Counted from the first letter of the stretch, positions 7,696-13,639 are shown. The stretch: 14,620 nucleotides of DNA from CAZMUN01 sp964569815 (GCA_964569815.1 CAZMUN010000028.1:1-14620), one strand, 5' to 3'. Notes: generated by a model from the letters alone, not told the origin. Numbers and translations are program-made.

Positions 7696-8543
7696 CTAGC
7701 CTGCTCCGCCGCCTCCGCCAAAGCCGCCGCCGGATGTTCCAGATGCTGAGGCAAAGGCCGATGAAAAGCTGCTGGCCATGCTTCCAATGCCGGCAGTGGA
7801 AAAAGAGGCATAGCTTCCTGCAAAAACATGTCCCTTGCATTCGCCTTTCATTCCTTGGAAAGCGTGGTCCATTGCTTTTCCTCTTCAATTATTTTTTCAA
7901 GCCCTGCCTGTTTTTTTTCCAAAGCGTTTTCTGTTCCTTGAAGCAGCTCCCTTGGAAATAGAAGCCTTATTTCAACCCATTGCTCTTTTGGAATTTCAAA
8001 TGCCTGAAAAATAAGGGTTTGGTTTCCAACAAGGCCGATTTTTCCGTTTAATTCAGGGTGGCCCCAGCTGTAGACCTGGTTTGCGTCCTCGACTTTTCCC
8101 GGAAGCCTTATTTCGCCATACAACTCGTTAAGGGGCTTGCTCCAGCCCTGGCCCCATACCTTCCAATAGAATTCTCCGACATCGGTGTAGGTGGTGACAG
8201 CCTTTTGCAATTCATATTTTATGGTAAAGGTTTTTTTCTCGTTTTGGGCCGAGTAAAACCATTTTAGTTCGGTTTCGTGTCCCAAATCTGTCTGTCGAAA
8301 GTCTAGCTCCTTGTTTCCCTCGAAGACTTTTATGCTGTTAATCTGCCAGCTTCCTTTCGGGAATGTTCTAAAGGCATAGCTGAAGCTTCCTGAAAAATTA
8401 AAGGTAATGCTTTCAGTTGCCTGAACAAGCCCATCTGGCTTAATTTCGTAAAAGACTTCTGCCTTTTCAAGGGAGTATTCTTTTGCGTTTGCTCTAACAA
8501 GGAGCAATGCGAGTAAAAAAAGTGCGAGTGCTGTTTTTTTCAT
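7696..8543 (-). pseudogene. DUF2207 membrane protein, internally deleted and frameshifted
   Basis: The 5' part (8543-7848) encodes 231 aa: a clear signal peptide (MKKTALALFLLALLLVRANA, cut before KEY), then an extracellular DUF2207-type beta domain (VFYEIKPDGLVQATESITF, RTFPKGSWQI, FYWKVWGQGW). It ends in a helix, ENALEKKQAGLEKIIEEEKQ, then TGA at 7850-7848. Intact DUF2207 proteins continue here with membrane helices, a cytoplasmic domain and a Ser/Gly-rich tail. That tail is present in another frame from about 7876 to TAG 7698-7696: AFQGMKGECKGHVFAGSY, FSTAGIGSMASSF, then SGGGFGGGGGAG. The membrane middle, expected to be several hundred residues, is absent. Either the gene decayed by deletion or the sequence lost a segment in assembly. 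The N-terminal part alone could still be a secreted 231-aa protein. Confidence 0.75.
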
Positions 8544-8570
8544 CTTTTAATAGAATGGGGGGCTTTCTTC

Positions 8571-8581
8571 TTAATATTTTT
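8571..8581 (-). promoter_or_regulatory. Candidate TATA box for the DUF2207 gene
   Basis: AAAAATATTAA on the minus strand overlaps the end of ftsY and lies about 33 nt before ATG 8543. No ribosome-binding site precedes that ATG, so a short-leader transcript separate from the ftsY operon is plausible. Confidence 0.35.
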
Positions 8582-9785
8582 ATCCGATTACCTGCTTTAC
8601 CACGAATTCTGGCTCAAACTTTTCCAAGTCTTTGTATTCTTGGCCTGTTCCAATGAAAAGAACTGGCTTTTTGAGCTTGTAAAGCAGGCTTATGGTGGTG
8701 CCGCCTTTGCTGTCGCAGTCAATCTTGCTTAAAATAAAGCCATCAAGGCCTATGGCCTTATCGTATTCTGTGGCCTGCTGCAGCAGGGCCTGCCCTGTGA
8801 ATGCTTCTCCTACATAGACTTTCAAGTCTGGCTGCACTACTCGAACTATTTTTTGAAGCTCTCCCATCAGGTTTCGGTTGGTTTCCTGTCGCCCTGCTGA
8901 GTCAATAAGAACAACGTCTATTTTCTTGCTTTTTGCTGCTTTGACTGCGTCAAATGCCACTGCCGCAGGGTCAGAACCGTACTGGTGCTTTACAACGCGT
9001 ACTCCCAGGCTTGCTGCGTGCTTTTCAAGCTGTTCAATTGAAGCTGCCCTGAAAGTGTCTCCTGCTGCCCAGATGACTTTAAGGTTTTGGCCCTGAAGCA
9101 GTTTGGTTATCTTTGCTATGCTTGTTGTTTTGCCTGCCCCGTTTGGCCCCAAAAAAAGCATTTTGTAGGGCTCTTTTTTTTCTTTTATTTCTTTTATCAC
9201 GTCGCGGGGCTCTGTTTTCATCATTGAAAGCAGTATTTCCGATATTTCTTTTTTAACGGCTTTTTCAATGCCCTCTTTTTTTGAAAGCTTTTTTCCCAAA
9301 AACCTTTCCTTTATTTCCCGGCATATTTCTTCTGCAGTGGTTTGCTCTACGTCTGCTTCAAGCAAGGCCAGTTCCAGTTCCCATAAAAGCCCTTTAAGGT
9401 CTTGTTCTTGCAGCTGCACTGTGCCGGTTATTGCTGCTTTTAGTCTTCCTTTGACTGAAATGCTTGGCTTTATTTTTCTTGCCTTTTGGGTTTCCTTTTT
9501 CTCTGACGCCTGCTCTTCAGCCAATGGCTCTTGAGCTTTTTCAATTTCCGGTTTTGGTGTTTTCTCTTCTGGAATTTCTGGTCTTTGTTCAACGGCCTCT
9601 TTTTCTGCCCTTGGTTCGATTTTGGGGCGTTTTTTGGCTTCAGGCTTTTCAGAAACAGGTTTTTCTTTTATGGCTTTGGTTTCCTGTGCTGGCGGTTCCT
9701 GCTGTGGCTCTTCTTTTTGTTTTTCGGTTTTTTTCTTTACTTTTTCTGCAAATTTTCCTAGCTTTTTTTTAAGTAGGTCAAACAA
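8580..9785 (-). CDS. ftsY: Signal recognition particle receptor FtsY
   Basis: FtsY is the membrane-associated GTPase that docks with SRP54 and hands the ribosome to the Sec translocon. The 401-aa protein starts with an amphipathic basic helix (FDLLKKKLGKFAEKVKKK). A charged, Lys/Glu/Pro-rich A domain follows to about residue 108, then the N domain (about 110-205). G-domain motifs are GPNGAGKTT (213-221), DTFRAASIEQL (243-253), DSAGR (295-299), GEAFTGQ (326-332) and SKIDCDSKGG (353-362). The A domain is long for an archaeal FtsY and may serve membrane association. TTG 9785 lies one base after the prefoldin alpha stop, with GTGAG upstream. Position at the end of an aIF6-LX-prefoldin operon is a known archaeal arrangement. 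Its partner SRP54 is encoded 4 kb away. Confidence 0.96.
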   Translation of the reverse strand: MFDLLKKKLGKFAEKVKKKTEKQKEEPQQEPPAQETKAIKEKPVSEKPEAKKRPKIEPRAEKEAVEQRPEIPEEKTPKPEIEKAQEPLAEEQASEKKETQKARKIKPSISVKGRLKAAITGTVQLQEQDLKGLLWELELALLEADVEQTTAEEICREIKERFLGKKLSKKEGIEKAVKKEISEILLSMMKTEPRDVIKEIKEKKEPYKMLFLGPNGAGKTTSIAKITKLLQGQNLKVIWAAGDTFRAASIEQLEKHAASLGVRVVKHQYGSDPAAVAFDAVKAAKSKKIDVVLIDSAGRQETNRNLMGELQKIVRVVQPDLKVYVGEAFTGQALLQQATEYDKAIGLDGFILSKIDCDSKGGTTISLLYKLKKPVLFIGTGQEYKDLEKFEPEFVVKQVIG

Positions 9786-9786
9786 T

Positions 9787-10251
9787 TTAGCTCACGCTGC
9801 TTACGCCTTTGTCTCTCTGCTTCTTTTCCTGCATTGCTTGCTGTCTTTGCTTCATAAGCATTGAAACGGTTCGCATGTTTTGTGAGACTTTCTGCCTTTG
9901 TTCTGCCAGCTGCCTTATTTCTTTTTGGACTTCGCCCATGTCTTTTTCAATTTTTTCGGTTGCCGTTTCCACGGTTACGTCAGTGAGCACGTTTCCAGCA
10001 AGGCTTGCTTTTACCTTTTTCACGTTTTTTGTCTTTGCTTCTGTGTAGATTCCTGCTCCTAATGAAACAAGCATGTCTTGTTCGCTTTTGGCTTTTTTCA
10101 ATTCTTTTAGTGAAACGACAGCTGTAGCCATCTCTGTGATAACCTGCTGAAGTTCCTGTTCCCTTTTTTGTATTGCTGACATTCTTTGCTCGTCAGCCAT
10201 GTAGGTGTCAAGCAGTTGTTTGGGAGTAAACTTAACTTGTTTTTCCGGCAT
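9787..10251 (-). CDS. pfdA: Prefoldin alpha subunit
   Basis: Prefoldin is a hexameric (alpha2 beta4) jellyfish-shaped chaperone that holds nascent proteins for the thermosome. The 154-aa sequence has the expected coiled coil, beta hairpin, coiled coil layout. The first heptad-rich helix runs over about residues 12-60. The hairpin region carries the family-typical DMLVSLGAGIYTEAK, near 68-82, and further strands VKASLAGNVLTDVTVE. The second helix runs over about 100-145 and is rich in Gln, Lys and Glu. The ATG has an excellent GAGGTGA site 6 nt upstream. Its start overlaps the end of the LX gene by 20 bp, and ftsY begins 1 bp after its stop. Confidence 0.93.
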   Translation of the reverse strand: MPEKQVKFTPKQLLDTYMADEQRMSAIQKREQELQQVITEMATAVVSLKELKKAKSEQDMLVSLGAGIYTEAKTKNVKKVKASLAGNVLTDVTVETATEKIEKDMGEVQKEIRQLAEQRQKVSQNMRTVSMLMKQRQQAMQEKKQRDKGVSSVS

Positions 10252-10441
10252 TTTCTTTCACCTCTTTTGCTTCTTTTACCGAAATTCGGTTTCTTTTTAT
10301 TTTGTTCTTGCTTCCGAAAAGGCATAGCGCTTTTTCTATTGCAAACGACTGGGTTTTTGCCCTAACCTTTTTTGAAAAAGGTTTTTTTACGCCCTTTTCG
10401 GTAACTTCGCCTTCAACTAAAAAAATCTTTTCTTCTTCCAT
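10232..10441 (-). CDS. rpl18a: Large-subunit ribosomal protein LX (eL20 / L18Ae family)
   Basis: This 69-aa protein matches archaeal LX: FLVEGEVTEKGVKKPFSKKVRA, then FAIEKALCLFGSKNKIKRNRI, the conserved helix and RNA-contact segment. It is single-domain, as in other archaea, shorter than the eukaryotic eL20. It lies 7 bp after aif6, with AGGGGGT as ribosome-binding site, and overlaps pfdA by 20 bp. The order aif6-LX-pfdA-ftsY is widely conserved in archaea, which supports the identification. Confidence 0.92.
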   Translation of the reverse strand: MEEEKIFLVEGEVTEKGVKKPFSKKVRAKTQSFAIEKALCLFGSKNKIKRNRISVKEAKEVKENAGKTS

Positions 10442-10448
10442 AAAAAAA

Positions 10449-11108
10449 CTACCCCCTTAGGCCTTCATCAATTCTCGCCATTTCAAATCCGGTTGTAAAA
10501 ATGCCTGCAAGCCCGGCTTCCGAGCTTGCAACAACACTGTTTCCCAGAAACGGGTCGCCTGCGTTTGCGGTCCCTTTTGCTCCTTCAAGGCCAAAATGTT
10601 TTTCTATTGCTTTTGCTTCCTCGCTGGTTGCGTTTTTGTTTAAAAGGAAGCCCTTGTTTGTTGCAACAAGGCTTGCGCCAACAACATCTGAACCAGCAAT
10701 CCTTGATTTCATTAATTTCACTTCAAAAAACTCTTCTATTTCTTTTACCTGTTTTTCTGAAAAGAGCCCTGAACAGATTCCTTTGCTGTCGTTTAATGCC
10801 AAAAGGTTTCCGACCGCAGTGGCTTCTGAAAGCTTTTTGACTTTGATTCCTGCCTCTTCAAGCTCTGTTTTTTCAGCTTCCTCTATTACGTTTCCAACCA
10901 AAAGCCCTTTTTTGTTGGCTATTCCCAGAACGCCCAAGAGCGTGCTGTTTGCAATGCTTGTTTTTATTATTTCTTTTCCAAAAAGCTCTGATGTCTTTTT
11001 TTCCTCTTTTTTTGAAACGGTTTTTGGCAAAAAAAGGGTTTTTTCTGTTGCAATTGAAAAAATTCCTACAAATGGGCTTTCCCTAACTGTGCCAAGCTCG
11101 AGCTGCAT
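10449..11108 (-). CDS. eif6: Translation initiation factor aIF6 (ribosome anti-association factor)
   Basis: aIF6 binds the large ribosomal subunit and prevents premature joining with the small subunit. The 219-aa sequence shows the five-fold pseudo-symmetric pentein repeats. Repeated 'small-residue, Val/Gly, Ala/Asn' turns recur at ESPFVGIFS, NSTLLGVLGIANKKGLLV, TAVGNLLALNDSKGI, GSDVVGASLVATNKGFL and GNSVVASSEAGLAGIFTT. Length is near the archaeal norm (about 220). ATG 11108 has GAAAGGAG upstream. It sits between eL31 (3-bp gap) and LX in the ribosomal operon and is probably regulated with them. Confidence 0.96.
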   Translation of the reverse strand: MQLELGTVRESPFVGIFSIATEKTLFLPKTVSKKEEKKTSELFGKEIIKTSIANSTLLGVLGIANKKGLLVGNVIEEAEKTELEEAGIKVKKLSEATAVGNLLALNDSKGICSGLFSEKQVKEIEEFFEVKLMKSRIAGSDVVGASLVATNKGFLLNKNATSEEAKAIEKHFGLEGAKGTANAGDPFLGNSVVASSEAGLAGIFTTGFEMARIDEGLRG

Positions 11109-11111
11109 TTT

Positions 11112-11552
11112 TTACTCCTTTCCTCTCTTTATTGCGGCTTTTTCTGCAGCTTTTTCTGCAAGCCTTTTTTCCTCTTTCTTCTTTTCAGCTTCTTGCTCTG
11201 CTGCCTTTTCTTCCTCTGTTTTCTTTTCTGTTTTCTTTTCAGGCTTTTTTTCCTCTTTTGGCTTTGGGATTTTTTCTCCTTTTAGGAAGAGGTTGGCTTT
11301 TCCTTTTGAAACTACCACCTTTATCCTTGCTTTTCTTGGAACGTTTTCACGGCCTTTGTGCCACAAAAACTCGTTCAAGTTGTTGCTTATTAGAACGTTG
11401 TCTTCAGCTATCCTGAAGTGCTTAAAGATAAATCGCTTCAAAACCATTATTCCTTTTTTTGCACGCTTTGGCTTTGGGTAGTTGTAAAGCTCTTGGAGTC
11501 CCACTATGAAGTCTTTTTTTTCTTCCTGTTTTGCCTGCTTTTTTTTAGCCAT
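11112..11552 (-). CDS. rpl31e: Ribosomal protein eL31 with a long charged C-terminal tail
   Basis: eL31 sits near the nascent-peptide exit of the large subunit and is one of the contact sites for SRP and chaperones. The core (about residues 10-92) is recognisable: RAKKGIMVLKRFIFKHF, ISNNLNEFLWHKGRENVPRK and ARIKVVVSKGKANL. The protein is 146 aa, whereas archaeal eL31 is usually about 80-100. The extra part is a Lys/Glu/Ala-rich tail from about residue 93, probably helical and extending from the ribosome. ATG 11552 has AGGAG upstream with unusually long spacing. It follows eL39 in the operon and precedes aif6. Confidence 0.93.
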   Translation of the reverse strand: MAKKKQAKQEEKKDFIVGLQELYNYPKPKRAKKGIMVLKRFIFKHFRIAEDNVLISNNLNEFLWHKGRENVPRKARIKVVVSKGKANLFLKGEKIPKPKEEKKPEKKTEKKTEEEKAAEQEAEKKKEEKRLAEKAAEKAAIKRGKE

Positions 11553-11562
11553 TCAAAAGACA

Positions 11563-11784
11563 CTACTCCTTTTGCCTTCTTTTTGAGGCTTTCGCGCGAT
11601 GCTTTCTTTTTCGGTATAATTTTCCCAGGCCTGCTTCTTTCCAGGTCCTTTTTCCTTTAGGGTTCCAAATCCTTCGGCCTGCTTTTTGCAAAACCCATAC
11701 TGGGGCGTTGGTCATCCCTGGCCTTATCTTTTTTCTTGCACTAACCAAAAAGTCTTTGAATTCCTGGTCTTTGTTTTTAGCCAT
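11563..11784 (-). CDS. rpl39e: Ribosomal protein eL39 with an N-terminal extension
   Basis: eL39 is a small basic protein lining the exit tunnel of the large subunit. The core motif is visible from about residue 25: NAPVWVLQKAGRRIWNPKGKR, followed by TWKEAGLGKLYRK, corresponding to the family pattern PVWV(x)KT(x)RR and a Trp/Arg-rich end. At 73 aa it is longer than the usual 50 or so. The extra is about 20 residues at the N-terminus (MAKNKDQEFKDFLVSARKK) and a basic C-terminal end. The start is ATG 11784 with AAGTGA upstream, close to the PDCD5-like stop at 11794. Confidence 0.88.
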   Translation of the reverse strand: MAKNKDQEFKDFLVSARKKIRPGMTNAPVWVLQKAGRRIWNPKGKRTWKEAGLGKLYRKRKHRAKASKRRQKE

Positions 11785-11793
11785 AAAAAAAAA

Positions 11794-12099
11794 TCACTTT
11801 CTCTTAATGTTTATTTTTTTCTTGTTCCTTATTTTGTCTAAAAGCAAACGCAGCTCGTCTTCCTGCATTTTTCCTTGAAGCTGTCCGGCGTTTGCAAGGT
11901 AAACAATTGCCTGCACTGCCTTGTAATACAACTCGTTGTTGACCAGCTTTACGTTGCCAAGCCTTGCTTTTGCTTCTTCGCTTAGCAGGCTTCTCAAAAC
12001 AGAGTCCATTTTTGCTTCTGCTTCAAGCCTTTGCTGTTCGTCTGCCTGCTTTTTTTGCAGTTCCCCTGTTTTTTGTTTTTTGAGTTCCTCGTAATCCAT
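11794..12099 (-). CDS. PDCD5 / TFAR19-related DNA- or ribosome-associated protein
   Basis: This 101-aa protein belongs to the small three-helix PDCD5-related family found in most archaea beside eS19 and eL39. Visible features are a Lys/Glu/Gln-rich N-terminal helix (ELKKQKTGELQKKQADEQQR), a core with LRSLLSEEAKARLGNVKLV, then ALV-rich helices (AVQAIVYLANAGQL), and KMQEDELRLLLDKIR with a basic tail. Family members have been described as DNA-binding, but the function in archaea is not established; a translation-linked role is suggested only by context. The start ATG 12099 lies two bases after the eS19 stop, so translation is probably coupled. Confidence 0.92.
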   Translation of the reverse strand: MDYEELKKQKTGELQKKQADEQQRLEAEAKMDSVLRSLLSEEAKARLGNVKLVNNELYYKAVQAIVYLANAGQLQGKMQEDELRLLLDKIRNKKKINIKRK

Positions 12100-12101
12100 T
12101 C

Positions 12102-12698
12102 CTAGCTTTCCTCTTTCTTTTCGTGCTTTTTTTCTTCAGCCTTTTTTTCTTTTTTCTTTTCCTCTTCTGCTGCTTTTTCTTTTCCTCTGGCAGCCTGCTC
12201 TTGTTTTTTGAGTTCTGCTTCGACTTTTTTTTCTTCCGCGGTTTTTTCCTCGTGTTTTTCCGCTTTTTTTTCTTTAACTGCCTTTTTTCCTGCCTCTTTG
12301 GCTTCCTTGGCTTTGCTGTTCAAGTATCCTTGGCCTTTTGCCGTAATAACGCGGCCTTTTTTGCTTTTTTTTACAAGGCCCTGTTTTTCAAGCTGCTGCA
12401 AGCACAGCCTGAGAATTTTTCCGCTTGCTTTCCTAAAATGCGGCTTTTTGACTCCGCGCCTTCTTTTTCCCCCGTAATATGTTCTCAGGCTTTCGGTTCC
12501 AAGAGGCCCTTGCTTGTAAATGCGGTACAAAACGCTGGCACTCCTTTCAAAAAACCAGTTCGGGTTGTCTGGGCCGCGTTCCCTGTGGGCGCCTGTTTTA
12601 ACGAATTCTGACCAAGCAGGCTTTGAAAAACCCTGTTTTTTCAAGTCGTCTGCAACTGCCTTTATTAAGGACGCTGCCGGAACATCAAATACACCCAA
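12102..12698 (-). CDS. rps19e: Ribosomal protein eS19 with a long Lys/Glu-rich tail
   Basis: eS19 is a winged-helix protein on the head of the small subunit. The conserved core covers residues 1-130: FDVPAASLIKAVADDLK, KPAWSEFVKTGAHRERGP, WFFERSASVLYRIY, GGKRRRGVKKPHFRKASG and RVITAKGQGYLNS. The 198-aa protein is about 50 aa longer than usual. The addition is a C-terminal tail (about 131-198) made almost only of Lys, Glu and Ala, with some Gln. TTG 12698 is preceded by GGAGG with 7-nt spacing, and no better start is available. It leads the run to ftsY and has a structured leader. Confidence 0.95.
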   Translation of the reverse strand: MGVFDVPAASLIKAVADDLKKQGFSKPAWSEFVKTGAHRERGPDNPNWFFERSASVLYRIYKQGPLGTESLRTYYGGKRRRGVKKPHFRKASGKILRLCLQQLEKQGLVKKSKKGRVITAKGQGYLNSKAKEAKEAGKKAVKEKKAEKHEEKTAEEKKVEAELKKQEQAARGKEKAAEEEKKKEKKAEEKKHEKKEES

Positions 12699-12705
12699 TC
12701 GAATT

Positions 12706-12754
12706 CCTCCAATTTCACCTTTCGGTGAGTTTGCTCAAATTCTCTTCCGAGAAT
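12706..12754 (-). promoter_or_regulatory. Structured 5' leader of the eS19 operon (two GNRA hairpins)
   Basis: In the minus-strand RNA a perfect 6-bp stem ATTCTC/GAGAAT with a GGAA loop (12754-12739) is followed, 10 nt later, by a perfect 5-bp stem TCACC/GGTGA with a GAAA loop (12728-12715). The eS19 ribosome-binding site GGAGG (12710-12706) follows 4 nt after the second stem. Both loops fit GNRA. The 3' arm of the second stem is itself a good Shine-Dalgarno match, hidden in the hairpin. A regulatory role, such as autogenous control by a ribosomal protein, is inference. Confidence 0.45.
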
Positions 12755-12794
12755 AAGCCTCCAAAAAAAATTAGAAGCTATAACAAAAACTGCC

Positions 12795-12814
12795 TTAAAA
12801 AGCTTTAAAAAGCT
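12795..12814 (-). promoter_or_regulatory. Tandem duplicated TATA element of the eS19 operon
   Basis: On the minus strand AGCTTTTTAA occurs twice head to tail, with no gap, ending just before GG. Each copy has a TATA-like core, and start sites would fall near 12765-12780, giving a leader of about 70-80 nt. The element overlaps the last bases before the upstream gene's stop (12816). Confidence 0.45.
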
Positions 12815-12815
12815 A

Positions 12816-13244
12816 TTACTTGCGCCTTTTTCTGGGCTTTGGCCTGCCCAAACCAAACCTTATCCTTTTAGGGGTTCCCTGCCTTGCCCTGTCAGGCCTA
12901 AACAAAACAGCTGCATCAATGCTTTCCCTTCTTCTTACATCAAAAACAGTTCCAACCACCTGGTTTATTTTTGGGTTTTTCTTAAAAATGGCTCTTTCTG
13001 CTTCGCCAACAAGCGCCCTTTCCACCCTGCCAACATCTGCCTTGCTTAAGCCAAACCTTTTGGGGTCAATTGTAAAGGAGCCGGATGTCATATGCAGCAG
13101 TTTTCCGTCCTTTGAAATCGTGTACTCTGCTGAACCAAGCTGAACATAGTTAGTAGGGCTTTTCACTTCAAAGAATTTTATTCCCTTTTCCAAAACCTGT
13201 ATTTCAAAAGCATGGTTTCGGAACTTCAGTTGCACTTTTTCCAA
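12816..13244 (-). CDS. Unrecognised basic protein in the ribosomal cluster
   Basis: This 142-aa protein lies between the RNase P subunit gene and eS19. I do not recognise the family. The N-terminal half looks like a beta-rich domain (VQLKFRNHAFEIQVLEKGIKFF, then VQLGSAEYTISKDGKLLHM). The middle is mixed helix (SKADVGRVERALVGEAERAIF) followed by INQVVGTVFDVRRRESIDAAV. The C-terminus is highly basic, ending GRPKPRKRRK, as expected of an RNA- or ribosome-contacting protein. TTG 13244 has GGTGG 7 nt upstream. Context and charge suggest a lineage-specific ribosome or RNase P associated protein; this is inference. Confidence 0.75.
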   Translation of the reverse strand: MEKVQLKFRNHAFEIQVLEKGIKFFEVKSPTNYVQLGSAEYTISKDGKLLHMTSGSFTIDPKRFGLSKADVGRVERALVGEAERAIFKKNPKINQVVGTVFDVRRRESIDAAVLFRPDRARQGTPKRIRFGLGRPKPRKRRK

Positions 13245-13280
13245 AAAAAAACCACCTAAATCATTACACTTTTCCGGTTA

Positions 13281-13577
13281 TTATTCTTTTCCTTTCTTGA
13301 AGCTGTAGCCACATTCCCTGCATTCAATTTCAACCATTTTTCCCAAATCCATCCATTCCGCGTTTTTCCCCTGTTTCAAAAACGCGCCGCATTTCTTGCA
13401 AAACCTTTTCTTTAAAGCAGAGGGAATCGGGGCCTTGTTTCTCGTGCTCAACTTGCGCGCAAGCTCTACATACCTTTTGCTTCTTTCCGGCTTTTTCTCA
13501 AATTCCTTTTCCGCCAACTCAAAAAGCCTGCAAACCCTTTCCAAAGCAATCTCTTTGCGCAAATTCTTTGAAGCCAT
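13281..13577 (-). CDS. rnp4: RNase P protein component 4 (Rpp21 / Rnp4)
   Basis: Rnp4 is one of the archaeal RNase P proteins that assist tRNA 5'-end maturation; it pairs with Rnp1 (Rpp29). The 98-aa length is typical. Two N-terminal helices (IALERVCRLFELAEKEF and SKRYVELARKLSTRNK) are followed by PIPSALKKRFCKKCG and IECRECGYSF, giving zinc ligands Cys60, Cys63, Cys86 and Cys89. ATG 13577 lies about 25 nt downstream of the TATA element at 13602-13609 with no ribosome-binding site, so the mRNA is probably leaderless. The unknown basic protein follows 36 bp downstream. Confidence 0.94.
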   Translation of the reverse strand: MASKNLRKEIALERVCRLFELAEKEFEKKPERSKRYVELARKLSTRNKAPIPSALKKRFCKKCGAFLKQGKNAEWMDLGKMVEIECRECGYSFKKGKE

Positions 13578-13601
13578 TGAAGCAATTATGCTGCAAAAAG
13601 G

Positions 13602-13609
13602 ATTAAATA
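13602..13609. promoter_or_regulatory. TATA element possibly shared by rnp4 and the lipoprotein gene
   Basis: ATTAAATA on the plus strand reads TATTTAAT on the minus strand. Its centre is about 28 nt from the rnp4 ATG (13577, minus) and about 34 nt from the lipoprotein ATG (13640, plus), so it is well placed for both. The A-rich AAAAAGG just before it on the plus strand could be a BRE for that direction. Confidence 0.45.
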
Positions 13610-13639
13610 CTGCGTTGAACTAAACATTATTTGGTTTGC

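Noticed and set aside
7848..7876. Programmed frameshift joining the two DUF2207 parts
   Set aside because: Even a shift would give a protein without any of the membrane helices, and there is no clear slippery sequence; deletion is simpler.
7682..7888. Two other open frames across the DUF2207 tail
   Set aside because: They are Arg- or Ala/Pro-rich shadows; only the third frame gives the family-typical Ser/Gly tail.
10501..11481. Long plus-strand open frame (326 aa) opposite aif6 and eL31
   Set aside because: It is antisense to two well-supported genes; its Ser/Phe-rich composition is the mirror of Lys/Glu codons.
12123..12611. Plus-strand open frame (162 aa) opposite eS19
   Set aside because: It is Phe-rich because it is the complement of the Lys/Glu tail; no ribosome-binding site.
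12718..12738. Short leader peptide (TTG AGC AAA ...) in the eS19 leader
   Set aside because: Spacing from the nearest GGAGG is about 18 nt and it ends after seven codons; the hairpins explain the region better.
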